Positions 5,418-12,100 of a stretch of DNA of 14,205 nt are shown in pieces. Position 1 is the first letter of the stretch; each line of letters starts with the position of its first letter. The stretch lies in the NCBI GenBank assembly GCA_030731175.1, contig JANQUM010000435.1, forward strand, positions 1 through 14,205, in the 5' to 3' direction. The position numbers were made by a program, and so were the translations under genes. Source of the DNA: Spirosomataceae bacterium (GTDB lineage Bacteria > Bacteroidota > Bacteroidia > Cytophagales > Spirosomataceae). The notes under the pieces are model-generated. The model was not told the DNA's origin. It was given only the letters and a program-made list of their open reading frames with translations, and did not search any database.

Positions 5418-7004
5418 ATGAAGACAAATTTTACAAACTATCAGGTGAAAACGTTCAGGGTATTAACCGCAGCGGCGTTTATATTAATAGTGAGCAGCGT
5501 GCAGGCTCAAAGAGATATGATTGTGACGCAGGCTGGAGAGCAGCTAAGGTGTCGAATAATTGACGAAACGCCCGCCCGATTTGTTTTTGCCTACCTCAAA
5601 GATGGGAAACCGTATCGAAGTGAAATATTTAAAAATCTTGTTACTACCTTCAAATTCAACCACTTCGATGCTGATTTGCCAAATGCTGATAAACTACCCG
5701 AAGCATTGTACCGTGCTACGGCTGGGTCTGATGTAGAATCTCCACGAGCGTTGAGTAGTGGTACTATTTCGGCACGCCAGAAGCGGCGAAATGAGAAAGC
5801 AGCAAAGCGTGAATCAACAGAAGCTGCATCAGCGATTGAAAATGAAGTTGCACCGACTAAAAATGAAGTAAAAAGCAAACGAAAAAAGAACCGTGATAAA
5901 GATGATCAGCAGCAATCCGAAAGCCTGAGAGTGGATGAAACTGAGGTAATTGCTGAAGATAAAAAAGGTGAAGTAAGTTCAAATTCTTCTAATAGTGCAA
6001 CACAAGAAAAAGCAATTCCTGATAGCACTAAAAAAGAGGAGCAGGTAGTTGCAAAAACACCAGTTCCAAAAGAACCAACGGTTATTAGAAAAGTTGAAGC
6101 AGTGAAGCCTACAGCACAAGAAGAGGTAAAGACTACGAGCAACGAAACAGCGGCGAATTCAAACAACCGAATTGACCGAGGGGATATTGCAGCCGCTACA
6201 AGACAAAATCCGACCGCAAATACCGCTGTCGAGGAAACTGCCGAGGCTAAAAAAGCGATCGAGCAGACTGCTGCTGAAACGAAAGTAGTAGCAAAAAGAC
6301 CAGCTTCTCCGGTTGATATTTCTGATACGGAGTTGCCAAACATCACAATTAATCAAGAAAATAGATTCAGGATTGGCTTGAAAGGAGGAATCGGAAACCG
6401 ATTGGATAATAACATTCAAACCACCAATACTTTTGACCTTTACCAAGAACAATTATTGCGTGGTTTCACGCTCGGAGCAGATATTGCTTATTTTCCGAAC
6501 GACGTGATTGGCTTCGGGGCAGTTTTTACGGATTTCAGAAGCCGTAACAGTGACGGCGAAATCATGTACCGCAACGAGTTTACAGGTTCTGAGCAAGTTG
6601 GAAGTATTTCCAATAACCGCTCTGTGAAGTTTGTGGGGCCGGCACTTTTTCTGAGAAAAAAGCTGGACTACAAAACTTACGTTGTTTTGGGGCTGTCGCC
6701 GGGATATAATTTTTATACCGATAGGGGAAGTTACGATAACGTAGATTATACCTTTAAAGGTAGCGGATTTGGTGCTGCTTCAACCTTGGGAATCGACTTC
6801 CTTTTGGGTAACGATATCATCGGCCGGGATATAATTCTGAGCTTTGAAGCGGGATATAATTATGGAAAACTAAACACACTTGACTACGGCGATGCTCGCG
6901 GAATGGTGGATTTAGCTTCCCCGGTTGACCTAAGTCGACTTGACTTTACAATCGGTCTTCGTTTTATTAGATTTCCGAAGTATTTCCGTTTGACTTCTTA
7001 TTGA
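5418..7004 (+). CDS. Secreted protein with charged linker and probable outer-membrane beta-barrel domain
   Basis: This 528-residue protein has no confident family name. A signal peptide is evident (hydrophobic 16-28, VQA before Gln31). Residues 31-85 (DMIVTQAGEQLRCRIIDETP, then FKNLVTTFKF) form a small beta-rich module common in secreted Bacteroidota proteins. Residues about 105-315 are a low-complexity Ala/Glu/Lys/Thr linker, reminiscent of periplasm-spanning linkers. From about 318 the sequence alternates polar and hydrophobic residues with many Gly and aromatics (FRIGLKGGIGNR, FTLGADIAYFP, YVVLGLSPGYNFY, FTIGLRFIRFP), as in an 8-strand porin-like barrel of the outer membrane. A GAGG at 5407-5410 lies 7 bp before the ATG, an unusually clear ribosome-binding site for this window. 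Its stop overlaps the end of rimO. The function is unknown. Confidence 0.82.
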   Translation: MKTNFTNYQVKTFRVLTAAAFILIVSSVQAQRDMIVTQAGEQLRCRIIDETPARFVFAYLKDGKPYRSEIFKNLVTTFKFNHFDADLPNADKLPEALYRATAGSDVESPRALSSGTISARQKRRNEKAAKRESTEAASAIENEVAPTKNEVKSKRKKNRDKDDQQQSESLRVDETEVIAEDKKGEVSSNSSNSATQEKAIPDSTKKEEQVVAKTPVPKEPTVIRKVEAVKPTAQEEVKTTSNETAANSNNRIDRGDIAAATRQNPTANTAVEETAEAKKAIEQTAAETKVVAKRPASPVDISDTELPNITINQENRFRIGLKGGIGNRLDNNIQTTNTFDLYQEQLLRGFTLGADIAYFPNDVIGFGAVFTDFRSRNSDGEIMYRNEFTGSEQVGSISNNRSVKFVGPALFLRKKLDYKTYVVLGLSPGYNFYTDRGSYDNVDYTFKGSGFGAASTLGIDFLLGNDIIGRDIILSFEAGYNYGKLNTLDYGDARGMVDLASPVDLSRLDFTIGLRFIRFPKYFRLTSY

Positions 7005-8308
7005 ACCACCGTTCCAAATAAATCAAACTCTTCAACTTTATCGATGCGTACGTTGGCGAAATCTCCCAAACGTACGTATTGATCTGTGCTTACTAAAACT
7101 TCGTTATCTACTTCGGGAGAATCTTGCTCGGTTCTTCCGATGAAAAATCCGCCTTCACTTCGGTCAAAAAGAACTTTCTTTACTTGACCAATTTTCTCCG
7201 TATTCAATTCTTTAGAAATACCTTGTTGCAGTTCCATGATAATATCGGTGCGTTCCTGCTTTACTTCAGCTGGAATGTCATCAGGCATCGAGAATGAATG
7301 CGTATCTTCTTCGTGCGAATACTGGAAAATCCCTAAACGGTCAAATCGCATTTTCTCCACGAAATGATACATTTCTTCAAACATTTCTTCGGTTTCGCCG
7401 GGGTGTCCGGCTATCAGCGTGGTACGAAGAGCAATATCTGGCACTTTATCCCGAATTTTATTGACGAGTTCCTCCGTTTTTTCGCGGGTAATTCCTCGTC
7501 GCATTAGTTTCAACATTTCGGTTGAGCCGTGTTGCAACGGCATATCAAGGTAGTTGCAAACCTTGCTGCGTTCCCGCATTACATCTAAAACATCCAGCGG
7601 GAAGCCAGAAGGGTAGGCGTACTGCAACCGAATCCAGTCAATTCCTTCTACATCAGCTAAATTGTCTATTAACTCTGCTAAGTTGCGTTTTTTGTAAATA
7701 TCAAGCCCGTAGTACGTCAAATCCTGAGCGATCAGAATAAGCTCTTTTGTACCTTTTGCGGCGAGATTTTTTGCCTGTAGTACCATTTCCTCCATCGGCC
7801 TGGAAACGTGCTTTCCACGCATCAACGGAATGGCACAGAAGGAGCAGGGGCGGTCACAGCCTTCTGCAATTTTCAGGTAAGCGTAATGCGATGGCGTGGT
7901 CAGTAACCGCTCGCCTACAAGTTCTTTTTTATAATCGGCTCGTAGTGTTTTAAGTAAACGAGGAAGCTCGTTTGTGCCAAACCAGGCATCAACTTGCGGA
8001 ATTTCGGGAGCGAGTTCATCTTTAAAACGGTGCGAAAGGCAGCCCGTAACGTACACTTTTTCTACTATTCCTTTCTCTTTGGCATCAACATACCGCAAAA
8101 TTGTTTCTATAGACTCTTCCTTGGCGTTATCGATAAAACCGCAGGTGTTGATAACCACCACGTTAGAATCATCTTTTGGAGATTCGTGCGTGACGCTCAA
8201 GCCGTTTCCTTTCAATTGCGTGAATAATTCTTCTGAATCAACGAGGTTTTTTGAGCACCCCATAGTCACGATATTGATATTATTTTTGCGTATGCCTTTC
8301 GTTTTCAT
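6998..8308 (-). CDS. rimO: Ribosomal protein uS12 (S12) methylthiotransferase RimO
   Basis: RimO is a radical-SAM enzyme that adds a methylthio group to the beta-carbon of a conserved aspartate of ribosomal protein uS12. The 436-residue product has the complete architecture. The N-terminal MTTase domain carries the three auxiliary-cluster cysteines Cys18 (MGCSKN), Cys56 (NTCGFID) and Cys90 (VTGCLSHR). The radical-SAM domain carries CX3CX2C at 151/155/158 (EGCDRPCSFCAIP). A C-terminal TRAM domain (about 370-436) ends EFDLFGTVV. MGCSKNLVDSE and the Bacteroidota-like length favour RimO over MiaB. The ATG at 8308 fits the family start. The gene is convergent with the barrel-protein gene and shares 7 bp with its end, with no terminator between them. 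A terminator-like hairpin ends about 11 bp before its start codon. Confidence 0.96.
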   Translation of the reverse strand: MKTKGIRKNNINIVTMGCSKNLVDSEELFTQLKGNGLSVTHESPKDDSNVVVINTCGFIDNAKEESIETILRYVDAKEKGIVEKVYVTGCLSHRFKDELAPEIPQVDAWFGTNELPRLLKTLRADYKKELVGERLLTTPSHYAYLKIAEGCDRPCSFCAIPLMRGKHVSRPMEEMVLQAKNLAAKGTKELILIAQDLTYYGLDIYKKRNLAELIDNLADVEGIDWIRLQYAYPSGFPLDVLDVMRERSKVCNYLDMPLQHGSTEMLKLMRRGITREKTEELVNKIRDKVPDIALRTTLIAGHPGETEEMFEEMYHFVEKMRFDRLGIFQYSHEEDTHSFSMPDDIPAEVKQERTDIIMELQQGISKELNTEKIGQVKKVLFDRSEGGFFIGRTEQDSPEVDNEVLVSTDQYVRLGDFANVRIDKVEEFDLFGTVVQ

Positions 8309-8318
8309 TTCGCTGGTA

Positions 8319-8356
8319 AAAAAGAAAAAGCGTTATCAGCTGACCGACAACGCTTT
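8319..8356 (-). terminator. Terminator or leader hairpin between the DUF2795 gene and rimO
   Basis: AAAGCGTT (8327-8334) and AACGCTTT (8349-8356) form an 8-bp stem with a 14-nt loop. Read on the minus strand, it is followed by a T-rich tract (TTTTTCTTTTTT) running to about 8318. It would end the DUF2795 transcript, but the rimO ATG is only about 10 bp further on. Confidence 0.65.
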
Positions 8357-8361
8357 AAAGT

Positions 8362-8390
8362 CAATGTATATTTTAGTTGAAACAAGCCAA
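8362..8390 (-). promoter_or_regulatory. Possible rimO promoter
   Basis: On the minus strand TTG (8390-8388) is followed after 19 bp by TACATTGA (8368-8361), an imperfect match to TAnnTTTG. Transcription would start at about 8355, so the hairpin at 8327-8356 would form the very 5' end of the rimO mRNA. The match is weak. Confidence 0.3.
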
Positions 8391-8412
8391 TGGCTTTATG
8401 CCAAAGAGTGCG

Positions 8413-8634
8413 TCAATATTCATCCTCGTTGAAGAAGAAATCGTCTTTTGTTGGATAATCTGGCCAGATTTCATCGATGTTTTCGTACGGTTGCCCGTCA
8501 TCTTCCAACTCCGATAAATTTTCAATAACTTCATTTGGTGCACCCGAGCGAATTGAAAAGTCAATCAGTTCGTCTTTCGTTGCAGGCCAAGGGGCATCTT
8601 CTAAGTAAGATACCAATTCTAATGTCCAGTACAT
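8413..8634 (-). CDS. DUF2795 domain protein
   Basis: This 73-residue acidic protein begins MYWTLELVSYLEDAPWPATK and ends with FFFNEDEY. The pattern YLEDAPWPATKDELIDFSIRSGAP and the central Glu/Asp-rich ENLSELEDDG are those of DUF2795, a small family that is widespread and highly conserved in Bacteroidota and has no established function. It has no signal peptide, cysteine or membrane segment, so it is probably cytoplasmic. The length matches the family and the ATG at 8634 is the natural start. The gene appears to be its own transcription unit: a -7-like box lies upstream and a terminator-like hairpin lies between it and rimO. Confidence 0.92.
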   Translation of the reverse strand: MYWTLELVSYLEDAPWPATKDELIDFSIRSGAPNEVIENLSELEDDGQPYENIDEIWPDYPTKDDFFFNEDEY

Positions 8635-8658
8635 ATATTTTATTTTCTTTATATAAAA

Positions 8659-8683
8659 ACCCCAGTAACGGGGTGCAAAAATA
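8659..8683 (-). promoter_or_regulatory. Promoter and 5'-terminal hairpin of the DUF2795 gene
   Basis: On the minus strand TATTTTTG (8683-8676) matches TAnnTTTG; I see no TTG at the usual distance upstream. Directly after it, the minus strand reads ACCCC-GTTACT-GGGGT (8674-8659), a 5-bp GC-rich stem that would sit at or near the first nucleotides of the mRNA. The stem is followed by TTTTATATAAAG and then the ATG at 8634. Confidence 0.45.
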
Positions 8684-8908
8684 TTTTTTATTTTGTTAAG
8701 ATGAAACGTATTTTTTTAAAAAAAGTGCTAAAAACGCAGCTTTTTTTTAAAGTTTGCCCTAATTGGCTTATAACAAGTGGTTTGGTAGATTTTTTTGCTG
8801 ATTAGAAAACTATAAATTCGCGAAAATGGGCAGCGTGATTTGCAAAGAATGTCTTTTTCTTTAACGAAAAAAAGATTTCTTTTTTGTTCATGAAGCCGAA
8901 AGAACAGC
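8684..8908. other. A+T-rich intergenic stretch without a supported gene
   Basis: The gap between the DUF2795 start and the lipoprotein start (8635-8966) totals 332 bp. Apart from the promoter elements listed separately it holds several A and T homopolymer runs (8711-8724, 8741-8748, 8867-8885) that can pair into weak, nearly GC-free hairpins. I see no ORF with protein-like features, no tRNA and no strong terminator. Confidence 0.5.
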
Positions 8909-8936
8909 TTGATTTATTGATTTTAATTTATGCTTG
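8909..8936 (+). promoter_or_regulatory. Possible promoter of the lipoprotein gene
   Basis: TTG (8909-8911) is followed after 17 bp by TATGCTTG (8929-8936), one base away from TAnnTTTG. Transcription would start near 8943, giving a 24-nt leader to the ATG at 8967. This placement argues against a TTG start at 8934, which would lie inside the promoter. Confidence 0.4.
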
Positions 8937-8966
8937 ACAACTATTAACGTATTATTAGACTCATTT

Positions 8967-9419
8967 ATGAAAATATTGAAACACATGAAAATACTCACAG
9001 CGACCGTACTTCTATTTCTTAATTTCGCTTGTTCGGATAAAATAGTAAAACCAACAATGAACGAAGCTTTTACGGTGAAACTCAAACAATCTGTTGCACT
9101 TGAAAATGACCTTTCGGTGAAATTTGCAGATGTTCAGGAAAGTCGCTGCCCCGAAGGCGTGCAGTGCATTCGGGCGGGGGAGCTTTTTGCCACCGTAGAA
9201 TTAACGGATAAAGGCATTTCTAAAGCCGTCAAGTTTTGTATCAGTGGCGAATGTATCGATAAAAAGCTCAACTACGGCTCTGAAATAAATTATTCGGGTG
9301 ATGCAATCAGCGTTGGAAGCAGCGATTATCGGGTCGAAGTTATTGATTTTACTCCAAAAATAAACACGCAATCCACTTCGATGGACGAATATTCGCTGAT
9401 TTTAAAAATTGGAAAGTAA
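8967..9419 (+). CDS. Small secreted lipoprotein with CPxGVxC motif, function unknown
   Basis: From the ATG at 8967 the product is 150 residues. It starts with a lysine-containing n-region and a hydrophobic core (LTATVLLFLNF), then Ala-Cys at 21-22, consistent with lipoprotein processing at Cys22 although Asn at -3 is atypical. A second ATG at 8985 gives a compact 16-residue signal and is equally plausible. A longer TTG start at 8934 is unlikely because it overlaps the promoter-like box. The mature part has ESRCPEGVQCIRAGE followed by a beta-rich stretch, close to the DSRCPxxVxCxWAG pattern found in many small secreted bacterial proteins. Two further cysteines (FCISGEC) could form a second disulfide. 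It would sit in the outer membrane or periplasm. The role is unknown. It stands alone, ending before a bidirectional terminator. Confidence 0.82.
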   Translation: MKILKHMKILTATVLLFLNFACSDKIVKPTMNEAFTVKLKQSVALENDLSVKFADVQESRCPEGVQCIRAGELFATVELTDKGISKAVKFCISGECIDKKLNYGSEINYSGDAISVGSSDYRVEVIDFTPKINTQSTSMDEYSLILKIGK

Positions 9420-9557
9420 AAAGAGAAAATAATCGCAAATTTCTTTTCTCTAAATATATATTTGGCTTGGTATTTGCGTAGTTGACAACTGTAAAGGTCA
9501 AAGGAAATAGCCCGTGACTTTTTAAGACATTAAGTTTTCACTCAATAGTAGTTAAGC

Positions 9558-9586
9558 AAAAAAGAACCCGATGTGGGTTCTTTTTT
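9558..9586. terminator. Bidirectional intrinsic terminator
   Basis: AAAAAAGAACCC (9558-9569) and GGGTTCTTTTTT (9575-9586) form a perfect 12-bp stem with a 5-nt loop GATGT and T tracts in both directions. It lies between the lipoprotein gene and the converging ABC transporter operon, 26 bp past the permease stop. A weaker 8-bp inverted repeat (9422-9429 with 9444-9451) directly follows the lipoprotein stop. Confidence 0.92.
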
Positions 9587-9612
9587 CTTTTAATAACCGT
9601 TCAAAACGGATT

Positions 9613-10953
9613 TTATCCTTTGTAGAAAACCCACTTTGCGAGTTCTTTCCAAGATGTTTTCTTTCCGTACATCAAAATACCAACGCGATAAATGCGTGCG
9701 GCAATCCAGGTGGTGAGTATAAATCCTGCAATCAACAAACTGATTGAAAGTGCTAATTCCCAAAGCGGAACGCCGAACGGTATTCTTACCATCATAATAA
9801 TGGGCGACGTAAACGGTATCATGGAAGTCCAGAAGGCAAGCGTGCCGTTCGGGTCTTTCATCACGAATTGGGCAAAAATAATGGAAGCAATAATCGGGAT
9901 TGTAATCGGAAACATGAATTGCTGCGTGTCTGTTTCACTGTCAACAGCTGAACCAACCGCTCCAAATAAGGCACTGTACAGTAAGTAGCCGCCCAAGAAA
10001 TAGATAATAAAGCAAATTATAATGGTAGCAACGGGTAAGGTCTCTAACGCCCCAAGAGCCTTTGAAACGCCGTTAGTGGCGGAAGCTCCGGCTATTTGCT
10101 CTTCAACAATTTGGCGTTCTTCCGGCGACATTTGCTCCATTTGGCTTTGACTCATGGTTTGTGCTGCATCCATCACTTTATCTTGCATGAAATAAAGCCC
10201 ACCGTTAAAAATGACGAACGAGAGCACAATCCAAAGTAAAAACTGCGTAAGCCCAACCAAGCCAATTCCGACAATTTTACCAATCATTAACTGAAACGGG
10301 CGAACCGAAGAAATGATGACTTCCACGATGCGGCTCGTTTTTTCTTCCATCACGCCTCGCATTACCTGTGCACCGTAAATAAATACGGAAATATAAATTA
10401 AAAATGCACTTGCAATACCAATAATAGAAGCGGCTGCGGCACTGCTTTTTTCCTCGCTGTCGTCTTTAAGGCTAATGGTTTGGCTTTCAACGTTCATTTT
10501 TGCGTCTTCCAAAACCCTTCTTGTTATGCCAGCTTCGGTGAGTTTGATGGATTCGATTTCCCGTTCAATGGCGTTTTCAATGCCATTTTGTAAGTCAAAC
10601 GGTACACCTTCCTCCGAAAATATTTTTACGTCTTTGGGGTTGATTAAAATACTTTTTGGGATGAAAACAAGTGCATCTTTCCCTGAACCTTTAAACGCTG
10701 TTTTCGCCGAATCTAAGTCGCCCGAAATAAATTCGTAAATGAACGTTTCGGAAGCCGGAAATTTATCTACGAACAACTGGCTTTCGTCTAAAACCTGAAC
10801 CGATTTTTGACTAATTGAAGACATCGCCGACCAAATTACAATGCCGTACATTGCTGCAATTAGCACTGGCCCGAGAATGGTCATGACAATAAACGACTTC
10901 TTTTTAACCCGTGTCAGGTATTCTCGCTGAATGATGAGTAATATATTGTTCAT
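9613..10953 (-). CDS. ABC-2 type transporter permease (NatB-like)
   Basis: This 446-residue membrane protein is the channel half of an ABC exporter of the NatA/NatB or YhaQP kind. The order is: cytoplasmic N-terminus with IIQREYLTRVKKKSF, TM1 (about 21-43), a large extracytoplasmic domain (44-170), TM2 (172-196), a cytoplasmic loop with GVMEEKTSRIVEVIISSVRPFQ that contacts the ATPase, TM3 (225-250), a polar segment (256-300), TM4 (307-331), TM5 (347-364) and TM6 (398-420). The segment 256-292 is rich in Met and Gln (MSQSQMEQMSPEE). It lies 49 bp behind the ATPase gene in the same direction with no terminator between, so both are one operon. The substrate is unknown; sodium ions, drugs or peptides are substrates of relatives. 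Confidence 0.92.
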   Translation of the reverse strand: MNNILLIIQREYLTRVKKKSFIVMTILGPVLIAAMYGIVIWSAMSSISQKSVQVLDESQLFVDKFPASETFIYEFISGDLDSAKTAFKGSGKDALVFIPKSILINPKDVKIFSEEGVPFDLQNGIENAIEREIESIKLTEAGITRRVLEDAKMNVESQTISLKDDSEEKSSAAAASIIGIASAFLIYISVFIYGAQVMRGVMEEKTSRIVEVIISSVRPFQLMIGKIVGIGLVGLTQFLLWIVLSFVIFNGGLYFMQDKVMDAAQTMSQSQMEQMSPEERQIVEEQIAGASATNGVSKALGALETLPVATIIICFIIYFLGGYLLYSALFGAVGSAVDSETDTQQFMFPITIPIIASIIFAQFVMKDPNGTLAFWTSMIPFTSPIIMMVRIPFGVPLWELALSISLLIAGFILTTWIAARIYRVGILMYGKKTSWKELAKWVFYKG

Positions 10954-11002
10954 ATTGAAAAGTCTTTTTTGAATGGAATAAAATGTTAGGAATTGCTGAT
11001 AA

Positions 11003-11908
11003 TCAACTACTTACGGCACGAATGAAGATTTCGTTCATACTCGGGATATTCTCGCTGAAAAGGCGTAAATCTACTTGGTTCATCACCGAACCCAATAATT
11101 GATTTACGCTCGTACCGGGTTGTAACTTCAAGATGGCACGTTGCACCGTGTCTTCAAGTGGCTTGATTTCCTGAATTGTGAAAATAGATTCGGTTACGCT
11201 TAATGTTCCGGTAAACTCTACGGTGTAAGTGCCGTTTTTGAACTGCTCTTTGAGTTCTTTTTTCGAGCCGTCAAGAATCTTTTTCGATTTGTGAATCAAC
11301 GCAACGTGGTCGCAAAGTTCTTCCACAGATTCCATGCGGTGTGTAGAGAAAATAATGGACGCTCCTTTATCCCGCAATTCCAAAATTTCGTCTTTAATGA
11401 GGTTGGCGTTAATCGGGTCAAAACCCGAAAAAGGTTCGTCAAGAATAATCAATTTAGGCTCGTGAAGAACGGTTGCCACAAACTGGATTTTCTGCTGCAT
11501 TCCTTTAGAAAGGTCTTCGATGCTTTTGTCCCACCACGTTTTGATGTCAAATTTTACGAACCATGTCTTCAGTTTGTCCATCGCCTCGGCTTTTGAAAGC
11601 CCTTTCAGCCGGGCGAGGTAAAGAAGCTGCTCGCCCACTTTCATTTTTTTGTAAAGCCCGCGTTCTTCTGGTAAATAACCAATTTGGGCGATGTGCTTTT
11701 CTTGTAAAGGCTCACCGTTAAACAGGATTTTCCCTTCGTCTGGTCCCGTTATTTGGTTTATAATTCGAATCAGCGAAGTTTTTCCGGCTCCGTTGGGGCC
11801 GAGCAGACCGAAAATCTGTCCTTTTGGAACGCTTAAGCTCACGTCATCCAACGCCGTATGGGCGGAATAGTGCTTGACGATATTGTGTACTTCTAAAATG
11901 TTATTCAC
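11003..11908 (-). CDS. ABC transporter ATP-binding protein (NatA-like, with DUF4162-type C-terminus)
   Basis: This is the ATPase half of the exporter, 301 residues from a GTG at 11908. Walker A is GPNGAGKT (37-44), the Q-loop region is IGYLPEERGLY (76-86), the signature is LSKGMQQK (133-140), Walker B is LIILDEP (153-159), and the H-loop His190 is in FSTHRM. About 70 C-terminal residues form the regulatory DUF4162-like domain of this subfamily. The open frame extends to a TTG at 11944, but a -7-like box (11936-11929) covers that region. The GTG gives NNILEVHNIVKHY, the normal start of these proteins, so GTG is preferred. GLLGPNGAGKTSLIRII and the LSKGMQQ variant are typical of exporters of this family. 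The permease gene follows after 49 bp. Confidence 0.93.
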   Translation of the reverse strand: MNNILEVHNIVKHYSAHTALDDVSLSVPKGQIFGLLGPNGAGKTSLIRIINQITGPDEGKILFNGEPLQEKHIAQIGYLPEERGLYKKMKVGEQLLYLARLKGLSKAEAMDKLKTWFVKFDIKTWWDKSIEDLSKGMQQKIQFVATVLHEPKLIILDEPFSGFDPINANLIKDEILELRDKGASIIFSTHRMESVEELCDHVALIHKSKKILDGSKKELKEQFKNGTYTVEFTGTLSVTESIFTIQEIKPLEDTVQRAILKLQPGTSVNQLLGSVMNQVDLRLFSENIPSMNEIFIRAVSS

Positions 11909-11928
11909 GGGATTCTTGAGTTTTTTTT

Positions 11929-11936
11929 CAAAAATA
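11929..11936 (-). promoter_or_regulatory. Probable -7 element of the ABC transporter operon
   Basis: On the minus strand TATTTTTG (11936-11929) matches TAnnTTTG. Transcription would begin near 11922 and leave only about 14 nt before the GTG at 11908. No TTG at the expected distance was seen, so the upstream element is unassigned. Confidence 0.4.
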
Positions 11937-11968
11937 CAAAACAAACCATAAATAAGCCTCTGAAAGTG

Positions 11969-12003
11969 ATAAATGGTTGCGGCGTTGTTTAAATAAATGG
12001 TTG
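11969..12003. repeat. 11-bp direct repeat between divergent promoters
   Basis: ATAAATGGTTG occurs at 11969-11979 and again at 11993-12003, 24 bp apart from start to start, each followed by a CGGC-containing stretch. It lies between the ABC operon promoter and the PBP promoter. A tandem regulator-binding site is possible. Confidence 0.6.
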
Positions 12004-12036
12004 GCGGCTTCTTTCGGTAAACAAGAAATTTTGCCT

Positions 12037-12071
12037 TTTGCGAAAGACGTATTATTTTAAATGTACTTTTG
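12037..12071 (+). promoter_or_regulatory. Promoter of the penicillin-binding protein gene
   Basis: TTTG (12037-12040) is followed after 23 bp by TACTTTTG (12064-12071), a full match to TAnnTTTG. The predicted start near 12078 leaves a 23-nt leader to the ATG at 12101. The spacer is at the long end of the accepted range. Confidence 0.55.
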
Positions 12072-12100
12072 TTGTTCCAAATTAACGCTATCCATTGTAT

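Noticed and set aside
5906..6346. 146-codon open frame on the minus strand inside the envelope-protein gene
   Set aside because: It is antisense to the low-complexity Ala/Glu/Lys linker; it reads as Ser/Phe/Ala-rich sequence without family features and is explained by codon bias of the real gene.
7974..8432. 152-codon plus-strand frame opposite rimO and the DUF2795 gene
   Set aside because: It is antisense to a confidently identified RimO and runs across a terminator; the composition is not protein-like.
8711..8748. A-run/T-run hairpin as a terminator
   Set aside because: The stem has at most three G-C pairs, and no gene ends just upstream on either strand.
8934..8955. TTGACA and TATTAT resembling an E. 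coli sigma-70 promoter
   Set aside because: The spacing is only 10 bp instead of about 17, and the other promoters here follow the Bacteroidota TTG / TAnnTTTG pattern.
9422..9451. 8-bp inverted repeat after the lipoprotein gene as a terminator
   Set aside because: No T tract follows and the loop is 14 nt; the strong terminator at 9558-9586 serves this role better.
11909..11944. Longer N-terminus (TTG start) of the ABC ATPase
   Set aside because: It adds 12 non-family residues and overlaps a -7-like promoter element; the GTG at 11908 matches family starts.
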